Part shown: piece after piece, positions 34,998 through 43,569 of the stretch
Layout: each line of letters begins with the position of its first letter
Numbering within the stretch: the first letter of the stretch is position 1
NCBI RefSeq assembly: GCF_003074055.1
Contig: NZ_CP029043.1
Location: 2,162,501-2,226,500, forward strand
DNA from: Streptomyces nigra
GTDB lineage: Bacteria; Actinomycetota; Actinomycetes; Streptomycetales; Streptomycetaceae
DNA length: 64,000 bases
Reading direction: 5' to 3'
Notes under the pieces: generated by a model
The model's input: the letters and a program-made list of their open reading frames with translations, nothing else
Database searches by the model: none
Told to the model about the DNA's origin: nothing
Translations under genes and position numbers: made by a program

Positions 34998-36269
34998 GTG
35001 AGCCCGACCAATCGCACCGTGGTCGTCACCGGTATCGGCGCAACCACACCGCTGGGTGGCGACGCAGCCTCTACCTGGGAGGGCCTGGTCGCCGGACGTT
35101 CCGGCGTCAAGCCCCTGGAGCAGGAGTGGGCCGCCGACCAGGCGGTCCGTATCGCCGCGACGATCGCGGTGGAGCCCACCGAGGTCATCCCGCGGCCGCA
35201 GGCCCGCCGTCTGGACCGTTCGGCGCAGTTCGCGCTGATCGCCGCTCAGGAGGCGTGGAAGGACGCCGGGTTCGAGGCCAAGGCCGGTGAGGACCCGAAC
35301 GTCGACCCCGACCGGCTGGGCGCGGTCATCGCCTCCGGCATCGGCGGTGTGACGACGCTGCTCGACCAGTACGACGTGCTGAAGGAGAAGGGCGTCCGTC
35401 GCGTCTCCCCGCACACCGTCCCCATGCTGATGCCGAACGGCCCCTCCGCCAACGTCGGTCTGGCCGTGGGCGCCCGCGCGGGCGTGCACACGCCGGTGTC
35501 GGCGTGCGCCTCGGGCGCCGAGGCCATCGGCTACGCCATCGAGATGATCCGCAGCGGCCGTGCCGACGTGGTGATCGCGGGCGGCACGGAGGCGGCCATC
35601 CACCCGCTGCCGATCGCCGCGTTCGGCAACATGATGGCGATGTCCAAGAACAACGACGACCCGCAGGGCGCGTCGCGTCCCTACGACGTCGCCCGGGACG
35701 GCTTCGTCCTCGGCGAGGGCGCCGGCGTGATCGTCCTGGAGTCCGCGGAGCACGCCGCCAAGCGCGGTGCCCGCGTGTACGCCGAGGCCGTCGGGCAGGG
35801 CATCTCCGCCGACGCGCACGACATCGTGCAGCCGGAGCCGGAGGGCCGCGGCATCTCGCACGCCCTGCAGAACCTGCTGGACCGCACCGACCTGGACCCG
35901 GCGGAGATCGTGCACGTGAACGCGCACGCCACGTCGACCCCGGCCGGTGACATCGCGGAACTGAAGGCGCTGCGCAAGGTCTTCGGCGACGACGCCGACC
36001 ACATGGCCGTCTCGGCGACCAAGTCGATGACGGGTCATCTGCTGGGCGGCGCCGGCGGTGTCGAGAGCGTGGCGGCCGTGCTGGCGCTCTACCACCGGGT
36101 GGCCCCGCCGACGATCAACGTGGAGAACCTCGACCCGGAGGCCGAGGCGAACGCCGACGTGGTCCGCGGCGAGGCCCGCAAGCTGCCCGTGGAGGGCCGT
36201 ATCGCCGCGCTGAACGACTCGTTCGGCTTCGGCGGCCACAACGTGGTGCTGGCGTTCCGGACGGTCTGA
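34998..36269 (+). CDS. fabF: beta-ketoacyl-ACP synthase II (FabF)
   Basis: 423 residues from GTG 34998, with GGAGAAAG upstream. The Cys-His-His triad of elongating KAS enzymes is present: Cys170 (VSACASGAE), His310 (NAHATSTP), His347, with Lys342 (TKSMTGHLLGG). It elongates acyl-ACP with malonyl-ACP. It ends the fab operon, and a strong hairpin follows 20 bases after the stop. Confidence 0.97.
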   Translation: MSPTNRTVVVTGIGATTPLGGDAASTWEGLVAGRSGVKPLEQEWAADQAVRIAATIAVEPTEVIPRPQARRLDRSAQFALIAAQEAWKDAGFEAKAGEDPNVDPDRLGAVIASGIGGVTTLLDQYDVLKEKGVRRVSPHTVPMLMPNGPSANVGLAVGARAGVHTPVSACASGAEAIGYAIEMIRSGRADVVIAGGTEAAIHPLPIAAFGNMMAMSKNNDDPQGASRPYDVARDGFVLGEGAGVIVLESAEHAAKRGARVYAEAVGQGISADAHDIVQPEPEGRGISHALQNLLDRTDLDPAEIVHVNAHATSTPAGDIAELKALRKVFGDDADHMAVSATKSMTGHLLGGAGGVESVAAVLALYHRVAPPTINVENLDPEAEANADVVRGEARKLPVEGRIAALNDSFGFGGHNVVLAFRTV

Positions 36270-36289
36270 GCGACCCCCGTACGCACAGG

Positions 36290-36320
36290 AAGGGCCCCCG
36301 CCTTCGTGGCGGGGGCCCTT
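36290..36320 (+). terminator. terminator of the fab operon
   Basis: AAGGGCCCCCGCC (36290-36302) pairs with GGCGGGGGCCCTT (36308-36320) around TTCGT. A 13-bp G/C-rich stem 20 bases after the fabF stop. Confidence 0.88.
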
Positions 36321-36354
36321 TCGTGTGCCTTGAGCTGAGCGGGGGTCAGACCCG

Positions 36355-36849
36355 TCAGACCACCTGGTGCAGCCAGCGCACCGGCGCGCCCTCGCCGGCG
36401 TAGCGGAAGGGTTCCAGTTCGTCGTCCCAGGGCTTGCCCAGCAGCTTGGCGATCTCCGCCTCCAGGTCGGTCTCCTCGCGCTGGGCGCGGGTCAGCGCGG
36501 CGCGCAGCCGGTCCTCGGGGATCAGGATGTCGCCGTGCATACCGGTGACGGCGTGGAAGATGCCCAGGTCGGGGGTGCAGCTGTAGCGCTCGCCCTCGGC
36601 GGTGGGGCACGGCTCGGCCGTCACCTCGAAGCGCAGCAGCTGCCAGCCGCGCAGGGCGGACGCCAGCTTGGACGCGGTGCCCGCCTCGCCCTGCCAGGAG
36701 AACTCCGAGCGCCAGGTGCCGGGCGCGGCGGGCTGCCGGATCCAGTCGAGATTGACACGCGCGCCGAGCACCCCGGCGACGGCCCACTCGACGTGCGGGC
36801 ACAACGCGCGCGGCGCGGAGTGCACGTACAGAACTCCACGTGTCGTCAC
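36355..36849 (-). CDS. DUF3145 family protein
   Basis: 164 residues from GTG 36849 with GGAGGT at good spacing. It begins MTTRGVLYVHSAPRALCPHVEW, the DUF3145 start, conserved across actinobacteria next to the fab operon. The rest is a small mixed alpha/beta protein with a charged C-terminal half (LRAALTRAQREETDLEAEIAKL). Function unknown. It converges on the fab operon terminator. Confidence 0.87.
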   Translation of the reverse strand: MTTRGVLYVHSAPRALCPHVEWAVAGVLGARVNLDWIRQPAAPGTWRSEFSWQGEAGTASKLASALRGWQLLRFEVTAEPCPTAEGERYSCTPDLGIFHAVTGMHGDILIPEDRLRAALTRAQREETDLEAEIAKLLGKPWDDELEPFRYAGEGAPVRWLHQVV

Positions 36850-37102
36850 CGGGACCTCCGGGCTGAGCGGACATCTTGCGAACTGGCGGACGATCGTGGC
36901 CGGGGAGCCACGTTTGAGGCGAGGCTACCGTGCGGCGGCGCAAGGAGTGTGACGTACCGTCGGTCCCGGGGCCGTGAAACGCCCGCCATTCACCCGGCAG
37001 GACGCTTGTGCGGGTGTGAGCCGTTGCATGCGCGGCCCGGGAACCCGGGTGCGGTGTCATGGGTTGGACACTTCGACGGGTCCGACGAGGGGATGGACGG
37101 GT

Positions 37103-37993
37103 ATGCGGAAGCCACGGCATGTCTCGCGCGCCGTCCTCGCCGCCGTGGCCGCGGCCGTGCTGGGCGCGGCCGGCTGTGACGCCGTGGGCGGGGCCTCCCC
37201 CGCGCCGTCCGGGACCGAGGCGCGGGGCGCGCGGCCGTCGCCGAGGCCGACGCCGGTGTGGGACCGCAGTCCGGCCTCCGTCGCGGCGGTGGGCGACTCC
37301 ATCACGACCGGTTTCGACGCGTGTGCGATCCTGTCGGACTGCCCCGAGGTGTCCTGGGCGACCGGGAGCCGGGCCTCGGTGGACAGTCTGGCGGTGCGGC
37401 TGCTGGGCCGGGCGAAGGCGGCGGACCGCAGCTGGAACCTCGCGGTGACCGGGGCCCGGATGGAGGACGTGCCCGCCCAGATGGCGCGGGCCGTGACGCA
37501 CCGGCCCGAGCTGGTCACGGTGATGGCGGGCGCCAACGACGCCTGCCGCAGGTCGGTCGACTCGATGACGCCGGTCGCGGAGTTCCGCGCGAGTTTCGAG
37601 GAGGCGCTGCGCACCCTGCGCCGCTCGCTGCCGAAGTCGCAGGTGTACGTGGCGAGCGTGCCGAATCTGATGCGGCTGTGGGAGCAGGGCCGCACCAGCC
37701 CGATGGGCCTGCAGGTGTGGAAGCTGGGGATCTGCCCGTCGATGCTGGGGGACGCGGAGTCCCTGACGGCGGGGGCGAAGCAGCGCCGGTCCACCGTGCA
37801 GGACCGGGTCGAGGCGTACAACAAGGTGCTGAAGGACGTCTGCGCCAAGGACCGCCGGTGCCGCTTCGACGGCGGGGCGGTGCACGACTTCCGGTTCGGC
37901 CAGGCGCAGTTGAGCCAGTGGGACTTCTTCCATCCGAGCGTCGACGGTCAGGCCCGGCTGGCGGAGATCGCCTACCGGACGGTCACGAACTAG
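37103..37993 (+). CDS. SGNH-fold lipoprotein hydrolase
   Basis: 296 residues from ATG 37103. The lipobox GAAGC (Cys25) marks it as lipid-anchored. SGNH motifs: GDSITTG (Ser66), GAND after AGANDACRR, and a C-terminal DFFHPSVDGQ with the catalytic histidine. Members are esterases, deacetylases or acyltransferases of cell-wall polymers or lipids. Six to seven Cys after the lipobox suggest disulphides. It is followed by the mutarotase gene after 10 bases, so they may share a transcript. Confidence 0.87.
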   Translation: MRKPRHVSRAVLAAVAAAVLGAAGCDAVGGASPAPSGTEARGARPSPRPTPVWDRSPASVAAVGDSITTGFDACAILSDCPEVSWATGSRASVDSLAVRLLGRAKAADRSWNLAVTGARMEDVPAQMARAVTHRPELVTVMAGANDACRRSVDSMTPVAEFRASFEEALRTLRRSLPKSQVYVASVPNLMRLWEQGRTSPMGLQVWKLGICPSMLGDAESLTAGAKQRRSTVQDRVEAYNKVLKDVCAKDRRCRFDGGAVHDFRFGQAQLSQWDFFHPSVDGQARLAEIAYRTVTN

Positions 37994-38003
37994 TGTTCCG
38001 CTC

Positions 38004-38981
38004 ATGAGCGAACACTTCGGCACACTTTCCGACGGCACGGAGGTCCACCGCTGGACCCTGGAGCGCGCGGGCGTTCGGGTGCGAGTCCTCTCGTACGGCG
38101 GGATCGTGCAGTCACTGGAGGTGCCCGACCGGGACGGCCGGACGGCGGACGTGGTCCTCGGGTTCGCCGATCTCGACGGGTATGTGACGCATCCCGGGCC
38201 GTATCTCGGCGCTCTGATCGGCCGGTACGCCAACCGGATCGCGGGCGGCCGCTTCCCGCTGGACGGCGTCACCTACGCGCTCGACCCCAACACCCCGCCC
38301 AACTCCCTGCACGGCGGTGCCCACGGGTTCGACAAGCGGGTGTGGGACGTGGCGCCGGTCGAGCACGGGCTGCGGCTGACCCGGGTCAGCCCGCACGGCG
38401 AGGAGGGCTTCCCGGGGCGGCTGGAGGTGACGGCGACGTACACGCTGGAGGCCGACGGGGCGCTTCGGTTCGTGTACGAGGCGGTGACGGACGCGCCGAC
38501 CGTCGTCAATCTGACCAACCACAGCTACTTCAACCTCGCCGGGGCCGGGTCCGGTGACGCGGGCGGCCATGAACTGCGGCTGGACGCCTCCCGGTTCACC
38601 CCGGTCGACGCGGACCTGATCCCGACCGGCGTCCTGGAGGACGTCACGGGCACCCGCTTCGACTTCCGCCAGGCGCGCAAGGTCGGCTCCGGGTACGACC
38701 ACAACTTCGCGCTGGACAAGGGGGTGACGGAGGACGCGCGGGAGGTCGCCGAGCTGTACGACCCGTCGAGCGGACGGGTGCTGACGGTGTCCACCACCGA
38801 GCCCGGTCTGCAGCTCTACACCGCCGACCAGATCGAGGAGCCCTTCTCCCCCGGTGACGGCGTCGCGCTGGAGACACAGCACTTCCCGGACTCCCCGAAC
38901 CGGCCGGACTTCCCGAGCACGGTGCTGCGGCCCGGCGAGGTGTACCACTCGGAGACGGTGTACGCCTTCTCGGCGCGCTGA
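38004..38981 (+). CDS. galM: cytoplasmic galactose mutarotase (aldose 1-epimerase)
   Basis: 325 residues from ATG 38004. The active-site histidines are His103 (NSLHGGAHGFDKR) and His173 (TNHSYFNL); the catalytic Glu is Glu290 (LETQHFPDS). It interconverts the anomers of aldoses such as galactose. It lacks a signal peptide, unlike the exported paralogue at 56525. It converges on the GH3 gene with a hairpin between. Confidence 0.93.
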   Translation: MSEHFGTLSDGTEVHRWTLERAGVRVRVLSYGGIVQSLEVPDRDGRTADVVLGFADLDGYVTHPGPYLGALIGRYANRIAGGRFPLDGVTYALDPNTPPNSLHGGAHGFDKRVWDVAPVEHGLRLTRVSPHGEEGFPGRLEVTATYTLEADGALRFVYEAVTDAPTVVNLTNHSYFNLAGAGSGDAGGHELRLDASRFTPVDADLIPTGVLEDVTGTRFDFRQARKVGSGYDHNFALDKGVTEDAREVAELYDPSSGRVLTVSTTEPGLQLYTADQIEEPFSPGDGVALETQHFPDSPNRPDFPSTVLRPGEVYHSETVYAFSAR

Positions 38982-39008
38982 CAGGCGCCGAGGCGCGGTG
39001 GAGGCCCG

Positions 39009-39044
39009 AGCCCCGGTCCCGGTGTCAGGGCCCGGACCGGGGCT
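39009..39044. terminator. hairpin between convergent galM and GH3 genes
   Basis: AGCCCCGGTCC (39009-39019) pairs with GGACCGGGGCT (39034-39044) around a 14-base loop, between the two stop codons. Probably bidirectional. Confidence 0.7.
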
Positions 39045-39065
39045 GTTCCTGGGTACTTCTCCCGA

Positions 39066-41501
39066 TCAGACGTTAATGGTCGCGGTCAGCCTGCGGTCGG
39101 CGATCGAGCGTCCGAGCTGAATCTCGTACGAACCCTTCACAAAGGTCCACGCCTCGGTCGTCTCGTCCCACACTTCGAAAGCGCGGCGGGACAGTTCGAT
39201 CACGGCCTCGCCGCTCTCCCCCGGCTCGGCCGAGACCCCGGCGAATCCGGCGAGCCAGCGCGCCGGGCGCCCGGCGTCCGGCTTCGCGGGCGCCAGATAG
39301 ACCTGCACGACCTCGCGGCCCGCCCGCTCGCCGGTGTTGCGCACCCGCACCCGGACCGTGGTGCCCTTGACCTCGGCGGACTCGTACGCCCACGTGGTGT
39401 AGCCGAGGCCGTGCCCGAACGGGTACGACGGGCTGCGGCCCGCCTTCTCCCAGGCCCGGTGGCCGACGAAGACGCCCTCGGAGTAGACGAGGGTGCCGTC
39501 GGTGGGGGCGACCTCGGTGACCGGGGCGTCAGCGAGCGACCCCCAGGTGGTGGGCAGCCGGCCGCCGGGCTCCTCGGCGCCGGTGAGCACGTCGGCGAGG
39601 GCCGCGCCGCCCTCCTGCCCCGGGAACCAGCTCAGCAGCACCGCGGCGACCTCGTCGCGCCACGGAAGCTCCACCGGGGAGCCGGAGTTGACGACGACGA
39701 CCGTGCGGGGGTTGGCGGCGGCGACGGCGCGGACCAGGTCGTCCTGGCGGCCGGGCAGCCGCAGATCGGTGCGGTCGAAGCCCTCCGACTCGACCCGCTC
39801 GGTGGTGGCGACCACGACGACGGCGGTGTCGGCGGCGCGCGCGGCCTCGGCGGCCTCGGCGATCAGCTCGTCGGGGTCGCGCAGCGGCTCCTGGTGGGCG
39901 AGCGTGAAGCCGACGACCCTCAGCGGGGCGTCCTCGGGGTGCTCGACGACGTGGGTGAGGGAGACCTCGACCGGGACGCCGGCGGTGAGGTGGGGCCGGG
40001 CGTGCGCGACGGGGGCGCCGAAGAAGCTGATGAAGGGGTCGTCCTTGGTGGGGCGCTGGACGTCGTCGTAGTGGGTGGTGCCGTCGACGACGAGCCGGAA
40101 GGCGCCGATGCCCTTGATGCCGAAGGTGTGGGTGCCGGTGTCGCGGGGGGTGAAGGTGCCGGTCAGCTCGACGCTGTGCAGGCTCTCGTGGGTCACGCCG
40201 TCGGGGAGGTCGGAGCCCATCCACTGGATGTGCCCGCTGGGCGCGGAACCGGTGCCGAGGACACGGCCGTCGGCGTCCCGGCATACGGCCCGCAGCTCGA
40301 ACCCCCGGTCGGCGACGCCGAGTTCGGTGCTGGGGTCGGCGCCGACGGCGTAGGTGAGGGCGCCCTCGGGGAGGGCGGCGGTGAGGCCGTCCAGCGGGGA
40401 GACGGTGCGGGCCGGGAAGACGGTCGCGGAGCCGCCGCCGAGGACCCGGGCGTCGCGGGCGGCGCCGCCGATCAGCGCGACCGTGCCGCCGGGCGGCAGC
40501 GGCAGGACGTCCTGGTTGCGGACCAGGACGAAGGAGCGGCGGGCGATCTCGCGGGCCAGGGCGGGGCCGTCGGTCTCGGGCGGGAGCTCGGTGACGGCCG
40601 GTTCGGCGCCGGGGAGGAGGCCGACGCGGGCGGCCAGCCGCAGGACGTTGCGCACCGCGTCGTCGACCCGGGTCTCGGGCACCTGGCCGGCGCGCACGGC
40701 CCGGGCGAGGGCCTTGCCGTAGACGGTGCGAGGGCCGGGCATGGCGATGTCGAGGCCGCCGTGGAGGGCGGCGGCGGTGTCGCGTGCGGCGGCCCAGTCG
40801 GAGACGTTGACGCCGTCGAAGCCCCATTCGCCGCGCAGCACGTCCTCGACCAGCCGGCGGTGCTCGGTCATGGTCGTGCCGTTGACGGAGTTGTACGCGG
40901 TCATCACGCCCCAGGGTCGGGCGTGTTCCACGATGTGCTCGAAGGGCGCCAGGTACAGCTCGCGCAGGGCGCGTTCGCCGACGACGTTGTCGACCGTGAA
41001 GCGTTCGGTCTCGGCGTCGTTGGCGACGAAGTGCTTCACGGTGGTGCCGACGCCGCCGGACTGCACCCCGGAGACATAGGCCGCGCCGATGGCCCCGGTG
41101 AGCAACGGGTCCTCGCTGTACGCCTCGAAGTGGCGGCCGCCGAGCGGGGAGCGGTGCAGGTTGACGGTGGGGGCGAGCAGGACGTGGACGCCCTTGCGGC
41201 GGGCCTCCTGGGCGAGGAGGACGCCGGCCCGGTGGGCGAGGTCCGGGTCCCAGGTGGCGGCGAGGGCGGTCGGGGACGGCAGGGCGACGGACGGGTCGTC
41301 GGCGGTCCAGCGCACCCCGCGGACACCGATCGGGCCGTCGGACATCACGAGGGAGGGCAGGCCGATCTCGGGGAGGTCGGGCAGGGACCACATGTCCCGG
41401 CCGGACAGCAGCCGTGTCTTCGCGTCGAGGTCGAGCCGGGCGAGGGCCGCCTCCACGACTGCCTCGCGTGCTGCATCGGCCTGGGTGCGCGTTCCCGCCA
41501 T
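39066..41501 (-). CDS. GH3 beta-glucosidase with PA14 insert
   Basis: 811 residues from ATG 41501 with GAGGAGG upstream. The GH3 N-domain has KHF (Lys156-His157) and the nucleophile Asp235 in VNVSDWAAARD. The second GH3 domain starts near 330 (QDVLPLPPGGTVALIGGAA). A PA14-type beta-sandwich is inserted around 390-530 (FTPRDTGTHTFGIKGIGAFRLVVD). The C-terminus is fibronectin III-like. It has no signal peptide and probably cleaves imported beta-glucosides. A TetR gene is divergent and may regulate it. Confidence 0.93.
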   Translation of the reverse strand: MAGTRTQADAAREAVVEAALARLDLDAKTRLLSGRDMWSLPDLPEIGLPSLVMSDGPIGVRGVRWTADDPSVALPSPTALAATWDPDLAHRAGVLLAQEARRKGVHVLLAPTVNLHRSPLGGRHFEAYSEDPLLTGAIGAAYVSGVQSGGVGTTVKHFVANDAETERFTVDNVVGERALRELYLAPFEHIVEHARPWGVMTAYNSVNGTTMTEHRRLVEDVLRGEWGFDGVNVSDWAAARDTAAALHGGLDIAMPGPRTVYGKALARAVRAGQVPETRVDDAVRNVLRLAARVGLLPGAEPAVTELPPETDGPALAREIARRSFVLVRNQDVLPLPPGGTVALIGGAARDARVLGGGSATVFPARTVSPLDGLTAALPEGALTYAVGADPSTELGVADRGFELRAVCRDADGRVLGTGSAPSGHIQWMGSDLPDGVTHESLHSVELTGTFTPRDTGTHTFGIKGIGAFRLVVDGTTHYDDVQRPTKDDPFISFFGAPVAHARPHLTAGVPVEVSLTHVVEHPEDAPLRVVGFTLAHQEPLRDPDELIAEAAEAARAADTAVVVVATTERVESEGFDRTDLRLPGRQDDLVRAVAAANPRTVVVVNSGSPVELPWRDEVAAVLLSWFPGQEGGAALADVLTGAEEPGGRLPTTWGSLADAPVTEVAPTDGTLVYSEGVFVGHRAWEKAGRSPSYPFGHGLGYTTWAYESAEVKGTTVRVRVRNTGERAGREVVQVYLAPAKPDAGRPARWLAGFAGVSAEPGESGEAVIELSRRAFEVWDETTEAWTFVKGSYEIQLGRSIADRRLTATINV

Positions 41502-41622
41502 CGCGGTGCCTCCTCGTCGAGTCCGGGCTGTGGGCACCATCCTGCATCGGCCACTTGTCGACCGGTAGGTTTCGTTATCCGCGTGTTACACATGTGCGGT
41601 GGGCATCCCGTACCGTGACGCC

Positions 41623-42186
41623 ATGAACGCGAGGGTCAGGAGCGAGGAGCGCCGCGCCGAGATCGTCCGGGCGACGCTGGAGGTGATCGCCGAGCGCGGC
41701 TACCGGGGCGCGAGCCTGGCCGCGGTCGCCGAGCGGGTGGGGCTCACCCAGCAGGGCCTGATGCACCACTTCCCGACCAAGGACGCGCTGCTCGTCGCCG
41801 TGCTCCAGGAGCGGGACCAGTGGGACGCCGTGCCGGGCAGCCGGTGGCGGACCGATCTGCTGGCCGCGCTGGTCGAGTACAACGCGATGCGGCCAGGGAT
41901 CGTGCAGACCTTCTCGGCGCTGCTCGGCGAGAGCGTGACGGAGGGGCACCCGGCGCGGGCGTTCTTCTCCGAGCGGTACACCCGGGTGCGCGCCAGCATG
42001 GCGGAGATGCTGCGCGCCGAGTACGGCGACCGGCTGCCGAACGGGCTGACGCCCGAACGCACCGCCCCGCTGCTGGTCGCCGTCATGGACGGCCTGCAGT
42101 ACCAGTGGCTCCTGGACCCCTCGTCGGTCGACATGCCCGGCGCCTTCCGCGACTTCCTGCGGTTGCTGGGCGAACTCCGCGACTGA
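41623..42186 (+). CDS. TetR family regulator, divergent from the GH3 gene
   Basis: 187 residues from ATG 41623; a GTG at 41599 extends it in frame. The helix-turn-helix is VIAERGYRGASLAAVAERVGLTQQGLMHHFPTKDALL (shown in two parts: ERGYRGASLAAVAERVG and LTQQGLMHHF). The ligand domain is helical. It probably represses the GH3 gene. The 121-base gap contains two short palindromes, CACATGTG and ACCGGT, but no clear long operator. Confidence 0.86.
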   Translation: MNARVRSEERRAEIVRATLEVIAERGYRGASLAAVAERVGLTQQGLMHHFPTKDALLVAVLQERDQWDAVPGSRWRTDLLAALVEYNAMRPGIVQTFSALLGESVTEGHPARAFFSERYTRVRASMAEMLRAEYGDRLPNGLTPERTAPLLVAVMDGLQYQWLLDPSSVDMPGAFRDFLRLLGELRD

Positions 42187-42291
42187 CGGCGGCGGATGAG
42201 CCCGTACGCACCATGGCGTGGACCTCTCCTGTCACGCGATACTTCCGGCGTCCCGCACGACCCCCACCGTGACGGAAGGACCGGAACCCCT

Positions 42292-43569
42292 GTGATATCC
42301 CCCCGTGTTCGGACCGGAGTGCTCGCCCTGGCCCTGCTGACCGGCCTCGCCGCACCCGCCACCGGCACCGCTGCCGCCGCCGGGACGGCCGCCGCACCCA
42401 CCGTCGAGGAACAACGGCTCACCCGGGCGGTGCCGCAGGAGATCCTGCGCCGCTCCGGATTCGACACCGCCACCGCCGCCTTCACCCGCGCCCTGGACTC
42501 CGCGCGCGGCTACGCGTCGGCCCGCCGCGCCGTCGAGCGCCATGGGACGGCGCTGTGGCGGCGAGCCGTCGACCGGGCGCAGGGGCGGGGCCCGGCGGGC
42601 GGCGACCTCAGCCGGGACGACGACCGGCCGCTGTACTGGGCCCGGCTGACGATGACGCGGGAACTGCGCACCTGGGAGCCGGGCTTCGCGCTCGGCGAGA
42701 CCCGGCGGGCGGCGCTCCTCGACGCCCTGGAGCGCACCTCGCGCGGGCAGCGCGACATCCGGCTCCCGCATGAGGGGCGCGACAAGGGCGAGAAGGGGGT
42801 CCGGCGCATTCTGCTCACCGGGTTCGACCCGTTCACGCTCGACCGGGACATCCGTATCTCCAACCCGTCCGGGGCGACCGCGCTGGCGCTGGACGGCACG
42901 GTCGTCGAGACGGCGGACGGTCCGGCGCGGGTCGAGACCGCCGTGTTCCCGGTGCGCTGGCGGGACTTCGCCGAGGGCACGGTGGAGCGGGCGCTGCGGC
43001 CGTATCTGGAGCGGGTCGACCTGTTCACGACCGTGAGCCAGGGACGGGTGGGGCGGTTCGACGTGGAGCGGACCAACGGGGCCTGGCGGGGCGGCTTCGC
43101 GGACAACGAGAACGCCTCCAGCACCGGCCTCGCCCCGGTCGCGGACCCCGGCTCGCAGCCGCAGTGGACGACGACCACGCTGCCGTACGCGGCGATCGTC
43201 GCCGCGCCCACCGGACGGTTCCCCGTGTACGACAACACGAGCGTGACCGAGATCCCGGCGGGGGGCACCACGCCCGTCGTCCGGCCGGACGGGCCGACGC
43301 CCGGGTCGAGCGCCCGGGCCGGGGGCGGCGGCGACTACCTGTCGAACGAGATCGCCTACCGGGCGACGCTGCTGCGCGACCGGCTGGGGCTGCACGACAC
43401 GCTGCCGGGCGGGCATGTGCACACACCGGTGCTGCAGTTCGGCGCCGGGAACACCGATCCGGCGTCGGGGGCGGTGACGGACCCGGAGTTCGTCCGCAAC
43501 CGGCTGGACATCATCGCCCAGGTCCGGACGATCCTGAAGGTGGCGGCCGGCAGCCCGGTCACCAGGTGA
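42292..43569 (+). CDS. secreted pyroglutamyl-peptidase-like protein lacking the catalytic cysteine
   Basis: 425 residues from GTG 42292 with a clear signal peptide (GVLALALLTGLAAPATGTAAAA). About residues 165-425 match peptidase C15: RRILLTGFDPFTLDRD is the N-terminal C15 motif. The region that normally carries the nucleophile (C-N in SAGxYxCN) reads GGGDYLSNEIAYR, with Ser where Cys is expected, and the His block is GGHVHTPVL. The whole protein contains no cysteine. Residues 30-160 are a helical extra domain. It may be a serine variant or an inactive binding protein. Ends inside the tail of the next, convergent gene. Confidence 0.7.
   Translation: MISPRVRTGVLALALLTGLAAPATGTAAAAGTAAAPTVEEQRLTRAVPQEILRRSGFDTATAAFTRALDSARGYASARRAVERHGTALWRRAVDRAQGRGPAGGDLSRDDDRPLYWARLTMTRELRTWEPGFALGETRRAALLDALERTSRGQRDIRLPHEGRDKGEKGVRRILLTGFDPFTLDRDIRISNPSGATALALDGTVVETADGPARVETAVFPVRWRDFAEGTVERALRPYLERVDLFTTVSQGRVGRFDVERTNGAWRGGFADNENASSTGLAPVADPGSQPQWTTTTLPYAAIVAAPTGRFPVYDNTSVTEIPAGGTTPVVRPDGPTPGSSARAGGGGDYLSNEIAYRATLLRDRLGLHDTLPGGHVHTPVLQFGAGNTDPASGAVTDPEFVRNRLDIIAQVRTILKVAAGSPVTR

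Noticed and set aside
32628-36269. Polyketide synthase cluster
   Set aside because: The gene set and order are those of the primary fabD-fabH-acpP-fabF operon with fasR; no tailoring genes are present.
39411-41618. 735-residue plus-strand frame across the GH3 gene
   Set aside because: Gly/Glu/Val-rich shadow of the GH3 gene with no domain; the GH3 frame has clear motifs and a ribosome site.
41502-41622. Long TetR operator between the GH3 and TetR genes
   Set aside because: Only the short palindromes ACCGGT and CACATGTG are present; neither is long enough for a confident operator call.
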